Below are positions 35,130 through 47,304 of a stretch of 64,000 nucleotides of DNA, in pieces (the stretch's first letter is position 1; each line of letters opens with the position of its first letter). The notes under the pieces are model-generated. The model worked only from the letters and a program-made list of their open reading frames with translations, had not been told where the DNA came from and did not search any database. This stretch comes from Phragmites australis (taxonomy: Eukaryota > Streptophyta > Magnoliopsida > Poales > Poaceae), in assembly GCF_958298935.1 (NCBI RefSeq), contig NC_084937.1, positions 22,763,568 to 22,827,567 on the forward strand. Direction: 5' to 3'. The translations under genes and the position numbers were made by a program.

Positions 35130-35889
35130 GTATATGACTGTTAATCAGATACAAATTTTTGTTACCACATTTATGTTTGACCAAATACGAATATCGGATA
35201 ATATAAATATCTGCTATTTATTTTTCATCTCTATATGTGATGGGTTCCAGTGAGATGACAAACTTGCTCCGGGACACCGAAAATGCTCGTGCGGGTGGTC
35301 ATTTTTTGCGGGACTATGTTAGTCGTATTTTTTTTACTGTGATGTTACTATGAATCATGTATGCCTATATAATGTCGTGGGACCGTTTGTGATAAACAGT
35401 CACTAATTATGTTAAACATTGTTGCTATGTGCGTGTATGTAACGGCGTGTGACCATTTATCATAAACAGTCTGAAAGGGCAATCTAGGAACATGTAGATA
35501 CTATCCCTTTAACAACAGATAAAATTAAAGAAAATCCAATAATATCAATTGAATAGAACATTTTCTTAACTCCTAAAATATCAAATAAAAAGAAGGGAGA
35601 GGGAGCGTGCCTGGCAAATCTTAACATTGCGGATTAAATATCTTAAAGGGGAAAAAAATCTACACGGTTCCGGATAGTAAACGAACTTAACTAAATCTGT
35701 ACATTTAAATATACAATACAATGCCGTACAGTTCCCAAAATAGTGGTACATCACTTCTGTCAATGTAGATTTGGAACGGGAGAGAATGGGGTGTGAAAAA
35801 TTACAATATCAAAAGAAAATCCACAGAATTGCAACCAAGCAATTACTTTGGTACTCAATCCACTTACAGTTCTTTTATCTTCCCATGCA
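33750..35889. other. AT-rich intergenic DNA with TA microsatellite
   Basis: No gene is recognised. 33800-34020 is strongly AT-rich with partly self-complementary arms and may be an old MITE, but ends and target duplication could not be fixed. The TA microsatellite is listed separately. 35240-35560 resembles nothing I know. Confidence 0.5.
35073..35127. repeat. (TA)n microsatellite
   Basis: About 27 uninterrupted TA units. Likely to vary in length between individuals and to be difficult for assembly. Confidence 0.95.
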
Positions 35890-38800
35890 TCATAGTTTCA
35901 GTTTAATTTTCTCTGACCATTTGAATATATCAGAATAAACCTGGTCACCGCCAAGTTCCTCACCGGTTGCCCCAGCGGCTATTCTGATGATGTCCTCAAC
36001 CAAAGCGAAGTTCCCCATAATATCAACATGCGCACCACTCTGGGTACCCCTACCTTCCAGCAGAGTTGAGGGTGGAGAATGACTATATTCTCTCACGTAA
36101 GTCTTGCTGCCGGAAGGGTTAAACCGAGTTTTTCCACGCCATCCTTTTGCACACATGTAACCTGCACTAAGAACCGGTACAGTTTCATCACCATCGGCTA
36201 AGTAAACACCCCCTTTCAAGCAGCTATTTCCATCCCCACCCTCAGCCGAGGCGTCAATCTGAAAAGGTATATAACACTCTGCTTGTGGGGCCAACTTATA
36301 GACATATGCTCTTTCGGTAGGAATGCCTACTCCGTACATTGAAAATATTTCCATGTCAGGTGCATTTGGTAACCTGCAAATGAAAAGCTTATAGGTTAAC
36401 ATACTAGAATAAAGGCCAGACACGAAAATACACAGGAGGGGAGGGGGAGGTTTTATACAAAATATAGAATAGGAACGTTGGCAAAGGACACATACTTTGT
36501 TTCCAATGGGTTTGACCAATACTTGTAATGCTCATACTTTGGATCATCCAAGTTATCAGCAATTCCATATGAAAAATGAACACTTCCACGTCGCATCATC
36601 CTTGGTGCGACAAAGTGAAGAAGGTCTATAATGGAACTAGCAGTGTAAACTTTGTAGTCCGCAACTGCCTTTGTTCCACCCCACCCTAATTCATGATACT
36701 CTGTCCAGATATCCCGGCATGATGTATTTGAATGGGCAATATTATTGCCTTTAACAGCATCCTGAAATGATTATAGTGCATCATATGCTGCTTATAGATC
36801 CATTTTCATAAAATTGAGGTCCAAAATATATATACCTTAACACAATGAAGTCGCTTTATATACCAATATTAGCTACACACAAAACGGGCAAATCTAGTGG
36901 TGCTTCAATGCTCTCCGTAAGTGTTCTAACTTTAAAGCACACTAAGCCTGATTGTAACCACTACTATTACTACTAAAAAACTCTTTCAAGATTTGCGCAA
37001 TTTAGTGTTTGGGAGAGATAGATTATAGATGCACTACTCGGATCTTTCATCAAGGATAAATCAAGCGCTTCATCTAGGCCCAAACCTATTTAAGATGAAT
37101 TGGAAGATTAAACCAGAGTAACTGCCTAACTTAATCAGAAAGTTCATGATCGATAACTATGTACATGAATGCATACCACATCAAACACATCTGAAACAGA
37201 ACTGTAAATTAGTGTAAGAAAATACCGCATCCAGGAAAAAAAGTAAAGAGATGCTAATATGCTTTTGAATACTCACGCGAAATTCTATCCATTCAATCTC
37301 TGAAGAAGAAGCTTCTGCTACATCTTTACCAAAAGAGATCAGTCTTCCATAGTTAACAGGCTCTGGTTGAACTTCAACATTTTTGCCATTGATATCCTTA
37401 GAAATCTCAGAATCATTGGTTTTTTGTTTCTTAATTTTACACTCAAAGCCATCTTCAGGAGACCAATCCAAGTCTCCCCAAATAGTATCGCCACCTTTAG
37501 GGATCATTGACATTGTTGAATCCCATGTACGGGTCATACGCATCAAATGTCGCAAAGTTTGAAGTCCAAGAAAGTCAGAGTCCAGAAATTCAGGTGCAAT
37601 AGCTCTGTATGTGAACAGCAAAACTGTAAGGGGAACTGATTTTCTTTCAATTCTTTTACCGAAGAGCAATTTTCTTTGGACAAATCAAGATAAGTAAATC
37701 AGGATAATATGGCATCCAGCAGCTCCAAGTTCATGTTTCAAATGAAATCAGAAAAAGACATACTCAAATGCATTCACATTTCAAACCCAGGACAACATGC
37801 TAAAAATATATGGCGGACTCACTGAAGGAGTAATCCAATGACAATTTATTCAAGCTCACAACTTGGATTTTCTTTACCATACCATACATTATGACTAACG
37901 GGATAACAGGGGGTATCTCTAACAACATGGCCCAAAGGTAGGAGAACACAAAGAACAGATCCTGACAATTTGATGGCATGGGAATGAACTACGTTCATAC
38001 TATTTACACAGAACTACGTTCATACTATTTACACATGTAATACTAGTATTTATATGATTGTAAAGCACAAGAGGAAATGCTCAGACTTGTGCCTGTGATT
38101 ATATTACTGCTGATTTTAGGGGATAAAGGATAGCCAAACAGAGAAATACCCGGACTTGCGCTCATGATTACTTTATTGCAGTGATACCTTGATTTTAGAA
38201 GTTACTTCCTCCATTTGTAAAGATATGACGTTTAGACTTATTTTCTTGATCGAGAATCTATTATGTTTTACAATTTCGAGGACAATATTTCATGGCATTT
38301 CCTATAATTCCCTTTTACAAACGAGTTAATCAGCTTACCTACCTGAACAGAATAATTGTATACATTGAGAAATGGGCAACACTAGTATGCATTTCTTGAA
38401 CTTTCTCCTCATAGAGTATCAAGCAGTAAGTCTTACCAGCTAATATAGAACCATTTTATGCATTGACCTGTAATGGTTGTTTATTGGAGGGAGGAGAGGA
38501 GAGGGATGACGACCATGGAGGTCGCCAGAGGATATGGTGGGCAGCGGCTAGGGTTTGGGCGTAAGGAATCGGCGGCGTGAGAGAGAGAAGGCGAGGGTCT
38601 GCCAGGCGCCTGGATGGTAAGAAGAGTTTTCGCTTCTAATTCTTGCTTATCTCTGTATTGATGGTTTGCCTCTTTTACATACAGAGGGAGGCTAACTTGG
38701 CCTTAAGTAATCTATTACAATTTGAAAAGTAATGGAAAACCCTAATCTACTTCGTGACCAAAGAACAATGTGGACCCGGATGCTACAGTACAAATGGTAC

Positions 38801-41800
38801 TGTTCATGTACCGTGAACAGTACCCACGAGCAGGTTTTTGGATCGCCCGTCCTAATGGGCCATGACCCATGACATCTCTCCACCCTTTCACATTGAGGAG
38901 AGCTCTGCATGATGCAAGGTGAGGGCAGTGGTTGAAGTCTGAAGAAGCTCTATGTTGAAGAACGAGTTCTGCTCCATGCGGCTTTCTAGTGTGACGAGGC
39001 AGTGTCGGAGATGGTTGATGAAGAACTCCATTCGTCTTGTGTTGATGATGACGACGGTGGCCTTAAGTCGCAGGAGCCTGTATATCATTCGTCGTTATTG
39101 ATGTTGACGAAGAAGAGATACTTGGCGATGAGCTCGAAGAAGACATGGATTATGGTGACGACGTCTTTGGAGATGCCGTAGAATCCCTTGAAGATGATTG
39201 CAGTGTAGTACTCTTCTATCCACATGCATCCTTGTTGTACCCATTGGAAGATTTAATCCTCTTGGTTCCCATGGGAACGAGGCAAGCAAGTAGGCAATGA
39301 GGACCATCCCAAGAGCGGCGAAGGTCAGTCTTCGAAGCATATTGTGTGACAATGTGGACGACCCTGTTGGAGACGGTGTGGACACGAAGGGCAAACGTAC
39401 GTTCCTCATGAACGTTGATGACCGTTGGATGCAATGGAGGTCGAGCAACCATTGTCGATGTAGAACGCCTGAAGATGAAGTTGTGACAACCAACTAGATG
39501 GTCACGATCATTGATCTTAGTCGATTGCAGTAGAAGAGGGCAGTTGATCGACCCAACACGAAGGGCACGTGATGTCCATGCTGTCGAAAAAGCACGGCTG
39601 GGGGATATCCGGTGCTAGTGGGTGGTTTGTGGTCGCTCCGCCGTTGTTGAAGTAGAAGCAGCGGTATCATGGGACATGGAGACGGCTGCGACCTTGGAGC
39701 CTTCTCTCTCCATTGAAGGCAAGGTAGTCGGGGAGGGGTACCGCACATAGCTGTTGTAGAAGGATGCGAACGACGACGTACAAGATGGCAAACCTGAGGG
39801 TGTAGAGGACTCGTCGTTGAAGGAGATGATCGACGAGCGGAGACAAGTGGTCGCTGTCGAAGAGATATAGGGGGCACCTCGAGAATTGACCTAGCCACTT
39901 GGGGTAGAGGAGGCCAAATTAGGCGACTGATCTACGCCACTGGGTATGAAAGCCATCATCGGGTCAGCATCGCTGTAGGGTCATTTGGTGCCAAGCTCGA
40001 AGGTTTCCCACTGAAAGACTTGCAGATCGGCGGTGGTTCAGTGGCATCAAACGCACTGGGGCCTCCTACCCTAAGCGTGAACTCCAGGTCGGCCATGGAT
40101 GGCGAACGGGAGTCTGTGGCTATTGAAATGCCATAAGCCTCGGCGAGGGATTCCGTGACCGCGAACACAACAAAATCCTATGTAACGGCCGTGTGTTCCT
40201 CCTGAACGTTGTGGGCTGCGGAAAGGAAGTCTCCGGTCACATTCTTCGTAGATACTGCAGAAGATGAGACAACGCCATGCGTGTTAGAGAAGATGTTGGC
40301 GAACGACACGCGAAGGTCGGGTAAGCCGGTCAACTCCTGATGAACAGTATCATGGGTACTCTTCATGCAATGTGTAGTAGAATCCACATGGAATTGACTG
40401 CCTTGCGTCGAGGTGGAAGAAGAGCTTGGAAGAAGCATTTCGGAAGGTGGCGAGTCGTGGAGGACAGCGTCGATGCCGCGGAGGAATCGTCGTCGGCCAC
40501 ACCTAGGGAGACATGGGCAACACTGCCTGACGTCGAGATAGAGTGGAAGACCGGCGTAGAGGGAACGCCGATGTACGATGTGTAGGCGATGTTGCGGGAG
40601 TGTTCATCCGTCGATAGTCGTCGAGAAGCGTTGGTCATGACCTCTGATGAAACTGATGATGATGGGACGATAGCATCTGGCAGGGTGACGGTTGTCGGTG
40701 GTGCAGTGGTTGAAGATGCGTCGATGATCGATAGTGTGGTGGCTGGTGACGGAATGAAAAAGGGAAAAATGCAAAATCCCCCCAAAAGTCACTTGGATTT
40801 TGACTTCCCCCCCCCCCCCCAAAAAAAAGTTGTTTTTTTGCAAAAAAGAACCCCCAAAAGTTTGATTTTGTTGCAAAAAACCCCCCAAAAATTCAAAAAA
40901 ATAAAAAAAATCACAAAAAAATTCTAAAAAAAACTAGAGACAATTCTAAGACCTTATGTGAAATTTGTTTTCAAAAATAATATCCTTTGCATCATATTTC
41001 ATGGAGAGGAAGTTTGGAAAAAAAGAAAAATATACAGCTCATTTATTAACTCATGTTATTTTAACTTTGTCATGTCTACCATTATTTTTCCTACACAAAT
41101 AATTGTTTAAGTAAACTAATAAAAGTGGTTTCACTAATTTTGAGAGTGTTATGGATTAGTTATGAATTAATCTATCTGCAACACATTTACTCAATCCTAC
41201 ACGTTAAAATAACTATTACAAGATTTCATGTATTTTTAGAAGATAGAGGATCATGTAAGAAGACTAAAAAAATTTGTTTCATGATTTTTGGATTAGTAAA
41301 TAATTAACTATGCATTTAACTTTAATTAATAAATGAGTCGCACGTTTTTCTTTTTTTTTTCAAACTTACTCTCATGAAATATGATGCAAAGGATATTATT
41401 TTTGAAAACAAATTTCACAAAAGGTCTTAGAATTGTTTTTAGTTTTTTTAGAAATTTTTGTGATTTTTTTTAAATTTTTTTTGAATTTTTAGGGGTGTTT
41501 TTGCAACAAAACCAAATCTTTAGGGGTTTTTTTTCAACAAAACAACTTTTGGAGGAAAAGTCAAAATCCAAGTGACTTTTGAGGGGGGTTTGCATTTTTC
41601 CCAATGAAAAAAACATCCATTGAGGCAGCGCATTTACCATGCTGCAGATCATCCTTGTTGGTACAGGCATCTAAGGCTGATGGTCGGCACGGTAAGAGGG
41701 AAGAAAGCTTAGGTGCCTCATTTGGATCTCAAGGGCCGTTGAGAGCGGCGAATAAATCAACAAACTATTGTCGGAGTTCTTGGCGGTATTCCTCAAGTTG

Positions 41801-44800
41801 CTGACACATATTAGCCTATGATGACGCCGTATCGGAGACAAGTGGAGCATGAAGATTGGAGGAAATCGAAGGAGCATCATGGGTATTGTTCATAGACGGA
41901 ACAATGCTGCAGGTACTGTTCACGTGATGAGTACTGCAAGTATTGTTCGTGTGAGGGACAACCTGGATTTGTAGTTGTCGAGGTTGGTGTAGTTCTTCAC
42001 AATCGCATTTGCACATGTAGGTCTTGAGTTGACTGCAGGATCGATCCCTCCGACGGAATCCATGATGTCAGAGTGAACTCTGATACCAGATGTAATGGTG
42101 GTTGTTTATTGAAAAGAGGAGAGTAGGGGGATGGTGACTATGGAGGTCGTCGACGTCTATGATGGGCGACAGCTAGGGTTTGGGCGTAAGGAGGCGGCGG
42201 CGTGAGAGAGAGAAGGCAAGAGTCGGCCAGGCGCCAGGCTAGCAAGAAAAAGACTTTCCCTTCTAATTCTTGTTTATCTCTTTGTTGGTGGTTTACCTAT
42301 CTTTATAGATAGAGGCTAACTTGGTCACTAAGTAATCTATTACACTTTGGAAAGTAATAAAAAATCCTAATCTACTTAATGGCCAAAAAACGACGTAGAC
42401 CCAGACGCCACAATACTAATGGTCTATGGATTGAGCCATGACCTATGTCATGACCCTTCTAAGCCAGATCAAGTACTACATAGTCCCCACAAACTTCATC
42501 ACAAAGCACATATTAATAATTATGTCCATTTACAAATTATAACAAATTGCGATATCTTGCATAGACTTCATTGCCATGGTTATATACTAATTTTATGTGA
42601 GTAAAACAAATTACAATGGCAGCATAGAAGTTTAATACTTGAAAAGAATTACAACAACAACAACAACAAAGCCTTTATCCCAATCAAGTTAGGGTAAGCT
42701 AAAGATAAAAACCCACAAGATCTAACTAAAAAGATGATGAGAAAATAATAATGATAATAAAGGTATTAGTAATAGTAAAAAATAAAAATAATAAAGGTAC
42801 AAGGGGACTAATGCATAAGTTATGGTTCTGGCACGTGCATTGTTAACTTCCATACGCTTCTATCTATAGATAGTTCTTTGGGGATATTCCACTCCTTCAA
42901 GTCTCTCTTTACAAATTCCTCTCATGTTATGTTTGGTCGACCCTTACCTCTCTTCATATTATCAGCGCGCCTCAGTATCTCGCTATGGACAGGTGACTCT
43001 AGAGGCTTCCGTTGGAAATGTTCAAACCATCTCAACCGATATTACGCAAGTTTTCTTCAATTGATGCTACCCCTACCCTATCACGTATATCGTTATTTCG
43101 GATTTAATACTTTCTTGTATGGCCACAAATCCATCGCAGCATATGTATCTCTACTACACTTAACTGTTGGCCAACATTCAGCGTCATACAATATCACAGG
43201 TCGAATTGATAGAACTTACCTTTCAGCTTTTTAGCACCCTCTTGTCACAGAGGATGGCAGAAGCTTAGAACCATTTCATCCATTCGGCTTTGATTCTATG
43301 ACTAACATCTTCATCGATATCACCATCCCTCTGTAGCATCGATCCCAAATATCAAAAGGTATCCTTCTTGGGAACCACCTCTCCACCGAGATTAGCACTT
43401 TCTCCCTCATGCCTAGTAGCACTAAAATCGCACTTCATACACTCGATTTTGGTCCTACTAAGTCTAAAACCTTTCGATTCTAAAGTATATCTCCACAACT
43501 CCAATTTCCTATTAACCCATATCCTACTCTCGTCAACTAGCACCACATCGTCAGCAAAGAGCATACACCAAGGGATATCTCCCTGAATGTCTCTTGTGAC
43601 CTCATCCATCAGCAAAGCAAATAAATAAGGGCTCAAAACTGACCCTTGATGTAATCCTATTTTAAGCGAAAAGTGATCTCACTTATACTTGAAAAGAATT
43701 ATGAAAAAAAAACATTGGTAAGATCACTGGGTGTCAAAACTATGGGTTAAATCAGATGGAGCAAATCTTGTCAATAATAGATAAGCATGATTTAGAATGG
43801 CCTGAAGCAAACTTACAGACAACTGACATTAGCAAAAGTAATAAGCAAGCTATAGGCAGATGTATGCTAACAACTAGTATAGATCTATAGTTAAAGAGTG
43901 AATTAATTAGAATGCAATCTTATAAAGAACTGCATTATGAAACAATATGATCTCAGTAGGCATTGCATAGTAAACTTCAACTACCATGACGATTGCCTAC
44001 TAGAATTTCCAGGCTCTAAATTTGAGTTACCTAGCAACAGCAACATCTTTGGCTTCAGATGAGAAAAGCCCAGCAACAGCCTTGGGAACTCCTAAGAAAG
44101 GTCCACCAATATTAATTACAGCTTTGATATGCTTTGCGCACCAGTTTGGACCGCCGCCGCCTCCCATGGGAGGAGGTGCTTCAACCCACTTCATAAAATG
44201 CAGAAAATAGAGGACCCCCCATGGAGTGTGGGATCACCACCACACTATTTCCACCATTAGTAGCTACCAGGAGTTCAATGTTACTCTTTATTCTGCTCAA
44301 AGTTTGATCACGAACCTGCAGAAGGTAATCTACATGAGAAATTGATAGTCCATTCTACACCAGTATCATTCACATGCTGTGGGAACTATAGCCAAGCATC
44401 AGAACCGAATAGCACATCTGTGAGACCTCTGACTAATTACTGGCATAAGGCCATCAAAGAAGGGTACCTCAGTGTTCTGGAAAGATAATCTCCAATCATA
44501 TGCAGCCATGTACATGGTCTTTTCTTCATATCCAATACGAGCTAAATTGGCAATTAAGACTGCCCAAACAAAATATCCAGGTACGAAATAGTCTGCTGCA
44601 ACAAGGCCTGTGACCGGTCTAACCCTTATTCCCGGTTTGTCTAATCCAGTTTCGTTGTCCAATGACATATGCTCCACCCAGCATAAAGGTCTGAAAAAAT
44701 TACAGGTGAACCGATGAGAAAGATATATTAAGACTCTGCAGCCAAAGTAATAGGAGGCGCAGATATACATAAGAGCAATTTTGTTCACCACGACTGACAT

Positions 44801-46752
44801 GATAAATATGTAATGTTAAAGATGTCCCCACATTTCGTAGAACAGCAAATGATCAAATTCTGAATAGGGTGATTCACAAACTGTGTCTGTATGACATTCT
44901 TCAAGTGCTTGAACAAGGCTGCCCGATTTCACAATGAGCACAAGAAATGAGACTTCAAATGCCAGAAGGAAAAACTAAGAAGCAACAATTCATATTTTTC
45001 CCAGTACCTAAAATATTGTTGGACCCACAGAGGCTTATTTCACTTCCAGATATAAAAATTTGCAACAGCAAATTACCATCCCAACCAAAATGCTAGTTGA
45101 AATTAAAAATAGTTTCAGGGAAAGTGTAATCCCTTTATTTTTCCTATAGTATATATGGATAGCTCAACAGCACAAGGCTTAGAAGCAGCGAGCAGCAGTT
45201 ATGTTTCTCCAAAATTCTGGTTAGTACTCTACTGTCACCAGAAAGTACGCATCATGGATCCTTCTTGAAAAGCAATACCTAAATAATAGAACTACCAGAG
45301 GGAATCAATTTCTCTCTGTCAAAATCTACAGTGCATGCCCAATACCATAAAAAAGCTTCTGCTTTTCATGCAAATTGGAATTTTCTTCTAGAAGTCCAGA
45401 AACTGCACGATTTTTTTTTTCAAAAAATCACACTTCTCTTGTTCAAGAAAGTTCCCATATCTCCTCCACTTAAAACCAAGGAAGGAGGATGCACAACTGC
45501 AAACGGAAGTAGTTTGTCACTTGTGGAAATCTGGTGACAATAGTAACTAAGAAGCCCCCAAAAAATCAATCAAGACATATGTCTATAACAAATTATGCTA
45601 GACAAATAGTAATAGGAAGGGAAAGCAAATAGTAGAAGAACAGTGCGGGCGTTCTAAAATGCAAATGGTCTGAAATCCCAGTCCGGATACTAACAAAAAT
45701 CCCAACATATCAAGACAACAGAAAGACGTTCTTACCACTACATTTCACATGTCCAGAAGATACACAATTAAACAGTGAATTTGGATGAGTCAAACCACCA
45801 ACCTACTGACCAAGCAGATGCCAAATTCAAAGTAAAAGAAAATTTGTAGCCCTTCCACAAGAACGAAAAAGAAAGTCATAGAGTAATCTTCATTGCCGAT
45901 AACCCAATGGAGCACACTACCATTGATGGAATAAATGCCCTAATCGACAGCTCAAAGGCACAGAGAAATTAAATCCTAGAAAATATCTGAGACCAAGTTG
46001 GCTAGACTATCAGCAACATCGCCAAAACAACACAAAGGCACAAAATAGAGTAACATTGGACTATTCCGAGTAAGGCACTAACACAAGCCTGTATTTTCTA
46101 AAACCAACACTAACGACCAAACAAAGTAAAACTTAAAGAAAAAGCGATGTAGGCAACAAGCATTCATTCGATAGGTTCAACCAACCGAAAAATAAAGACA
46201 CTCCTATAACCCAGACAAAATTCCAGTATAGTAGTTACCAAAATTAAATTCGTGCGCATTACAGCGATTTCAAAAAATAAAAAAATGAAATTGAGGAGAA
46301 GAAATCAACCTCTTGTATACGTCACCAAATGTGCCGCCCCATAGCCGCTTGCGGAAGAGCCCCTCGGCACAATGGTGCCCCTCCCAGAGCTCGAGCCCGC
46401 CGGTGACGATCCCGGGGACGAAGACGACGGGGTGCTTCGCGCGCAGCCCCTCCTTCTGCAGCTTGACCCCGGGCGGGTCCGGGAGCGGCCCCGTAATAGC
46501 CTCCGTGACGTACTGCGGGAACGACGCCGGCATCGCGTTGTAGAGGAAGAGCAGCAGCCACCACGCGGAGCACACGCACCCCACCAGCCAGCAGCAGCTG
46601 TCCACGCACGACCACTTGGCCTTTGTCCTCCTCGTCGCCTCCTTCGACGGCGGCGCGGAGGACGGCTTTAGCCCCTTGTCCTTCTCGTCGTGGTCGGACC
46701 CTTCGCCGTCCGAGGGGGGCGGCGGCTGCTTCCGCCGCCGCAGGAGCGACAT
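35890..46752 (-). CDS. PDAT1: Phospholipid:diacylglycerol acyltransferase 1, with one exon-3 frameshift
   Basis: PDAT moves an acyl chain from the sn-2 position of phosphatidylcholine to diacylglycerol, making triacylglycerol and lysophospholipid in the ER. Six exons with GT/AG borders: 46752-46310, 44690-44468, 44315-44031, 37604-37277, 36761-36496 and 36373-35890. They total 2029 nt, one base over a multiple of three; ignoring the extra base gives 675 aa, the usual plant PDAT1 length. A basic N-terminus is followed by a membrane segment around residues 50-72 (CCWLVGCVCSAWWLLLFLYN). Next come the LCAT-family start HPVVFVPGIVTGGLELWEG, the lipase serine motif PHSMG (Ser about residue 253), Asp in DGDETVPVLSAGY and His in GAHVDIMGN. 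The extra G lies directly after PHSM, in a run of six G (44215-44220). Read literally, the frame ends about a dozen codons later. Intron 3 is swollen to 6.4 kb by three mobile elements. The CT-rich leader lies near 46966-46998. Confidence 0.9.
38469..38874 (-). repeat. 3' LTR of the intronic LTR element
   Basis: It starts tgtaatgg and ends catgaca in plus orientation, and shares ggctagggtttgggcgtaag and ggcgtgagagagagaaggc with 42091-42450. It is about 45 bases longer than its partner, partly from a segment with tactgttcatg/catgaacagta-type inverted sequence near 38800-38825. Confidence 0.88.
40762..41602. mobile_element. MULE-type MITE with long inverted arms, nested in LTR element
   Basis: The ends are gggaaaaatgcaaa at 40762 and its inverse ending ccc at 41602. 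They are flanked by a perfect 9-bp duplication, aatgaaaaa, at 40753-40761 and 41603-41611. Nine base pairs is the Mutator-type length. The arms are complementary over roughly 260-300 bases each (40762-41060 against 41340-41602), including C/G homopolymer tracts near the ends. The single-copy middle is AT-rich. No transposase is encoded. Confidence 0.88.
42091..42450 (-). repeat. 5' LTR of the intronic LTR element
   Basis: It begins tgtaatgg and ends gtca in plus orientation, adjacent to the tRNA-Met primer-binding site at 42078-42088 and to the right-hand tgacc target duplication. Confidence 0.88.
42652..43684 (-). mobile_element. RTE-type LINE, 5'-truncated, with 17-bp target duplication
   Basis: The 17-base string atacttgaaaagaatta occurs at 42635-42651 and 43685-43701 and brackets the element. 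The 3' end on the left is a (TTG)n tail (plus caacaacaa, 42652-42669), as in plant RTE LINEs. Coding on the minus strand at 43630-43350 gives the RT palm: LSPYLFALLMDEVTRDIQGD, then CMLFADDVVLVDESR with an intact ADD site, and LESKGFRLSRTKIECMKC. Further decayed RT C-terminal sequence reaches the tail. It lies in PDAT1 intron 3 in the same orientation as the gene. Confidence 0.9.
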
Positions 46753-47302
46753 GGCGCGCGGCTGCGGAGGTCGGCGGTGGGTCTGAGGGCTACCTGCGCG
46801 GGCCTACCCGCATCGCGGGCCGCGGCGGCGGCGGCGGCGAACTGAGGGGAGCGAGCGGTAGAAAACCCTAGGTGGCGGAGGAAGCGCGGCGAGGAGGTCG
46901 AGAGGTGCCGGGGCCCTGTCGCGGCGTGGCGGCTTCCCGGAGTTCGCGTTTGTGAGGTCGTCGAGCGAGCGAGAGGGAGGGAGGGAGAGAGAGAGAGGGG
47001 GCTGGGCACCCGCCGCACCACAGGTCCATAGCGATCCTCTTCCGTGCGCCCGGTGCACGTGGGCATGGGTTCTGCTGGTCTAGATCGCCGGCAAGGAATG
47101 ACTCGCTGACGTGTGGGGCCCGGTGCGATTGGGAAGGGAAAGGTGCATGAGGACTCTGTCCACGTAAGATGCAAGTAGGCGGAGGGGCTGCGAGGTTGGC
47201 TGGTTCGACTGACGACTGGGATCTGTAGGCCAAGGCCTCGTGGGGCCAGACTAGCAGTCAGGGAGCGGTGATGTGCCCCCCCTGTTGCTGCTGCTACAAT
47301 AA
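46753..47302. promoter_or_regulatory. PDAT1 5' UTR and promoter region, CT-rich leader
   Basis: On the minus strand the region upstream of the PDAT1 ATG is GC-rich and carries a CT/CCT tract (complement of 46966-46998), typical of plant leaders. Long open frames overlapping here are composition artefacts. No TATA box is evident. Confidence 0.5.
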
Positions 47303-47304
47303 TA

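Larger units (their letters stand above)
38469..42450 (-). mobile_element. Non-autonomous LTR retrotransposon in PDAT1 intron 3
   Basis: Two direct repeats (38469-38874 and 42091-42450) with TG...CA ends flank about 3.2 kb. A perfect 5-bp target duplication tgacc is present at 38464-38468 and 42451-42455. The primer-binding site (plus orientation ctctgatacca, about 42078-42088) and an adjacent polypurine tract (minus gggtggagaga at 38885-38875) set the orientation to minus, the same as PDAT1. The interior has only broken, Ser/Thr/Pro-rich frames with no gag, protease, RT or integrase that I can recognise, so the element depended on another for movement. A MULE sits inside it at 40762-41602. 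The two LTRs have diverged visibly, so the insertion is not recent. Confidence 0.9.

Noticed and set aside
34969..35253. 94-codon frame across the TA repeat
   Set aside because: It translates the microsatellite into an Ile/Tyr repeat with no biological meaning.
39494..40790. Several 70-140-codon frames in the LTR element interior
   Set aside because: They are Ser/Thr/Pro-rich and mutually overlapping, with no gag, protease or RT motif. Treated as part of the non-autonomous element rather than genes.
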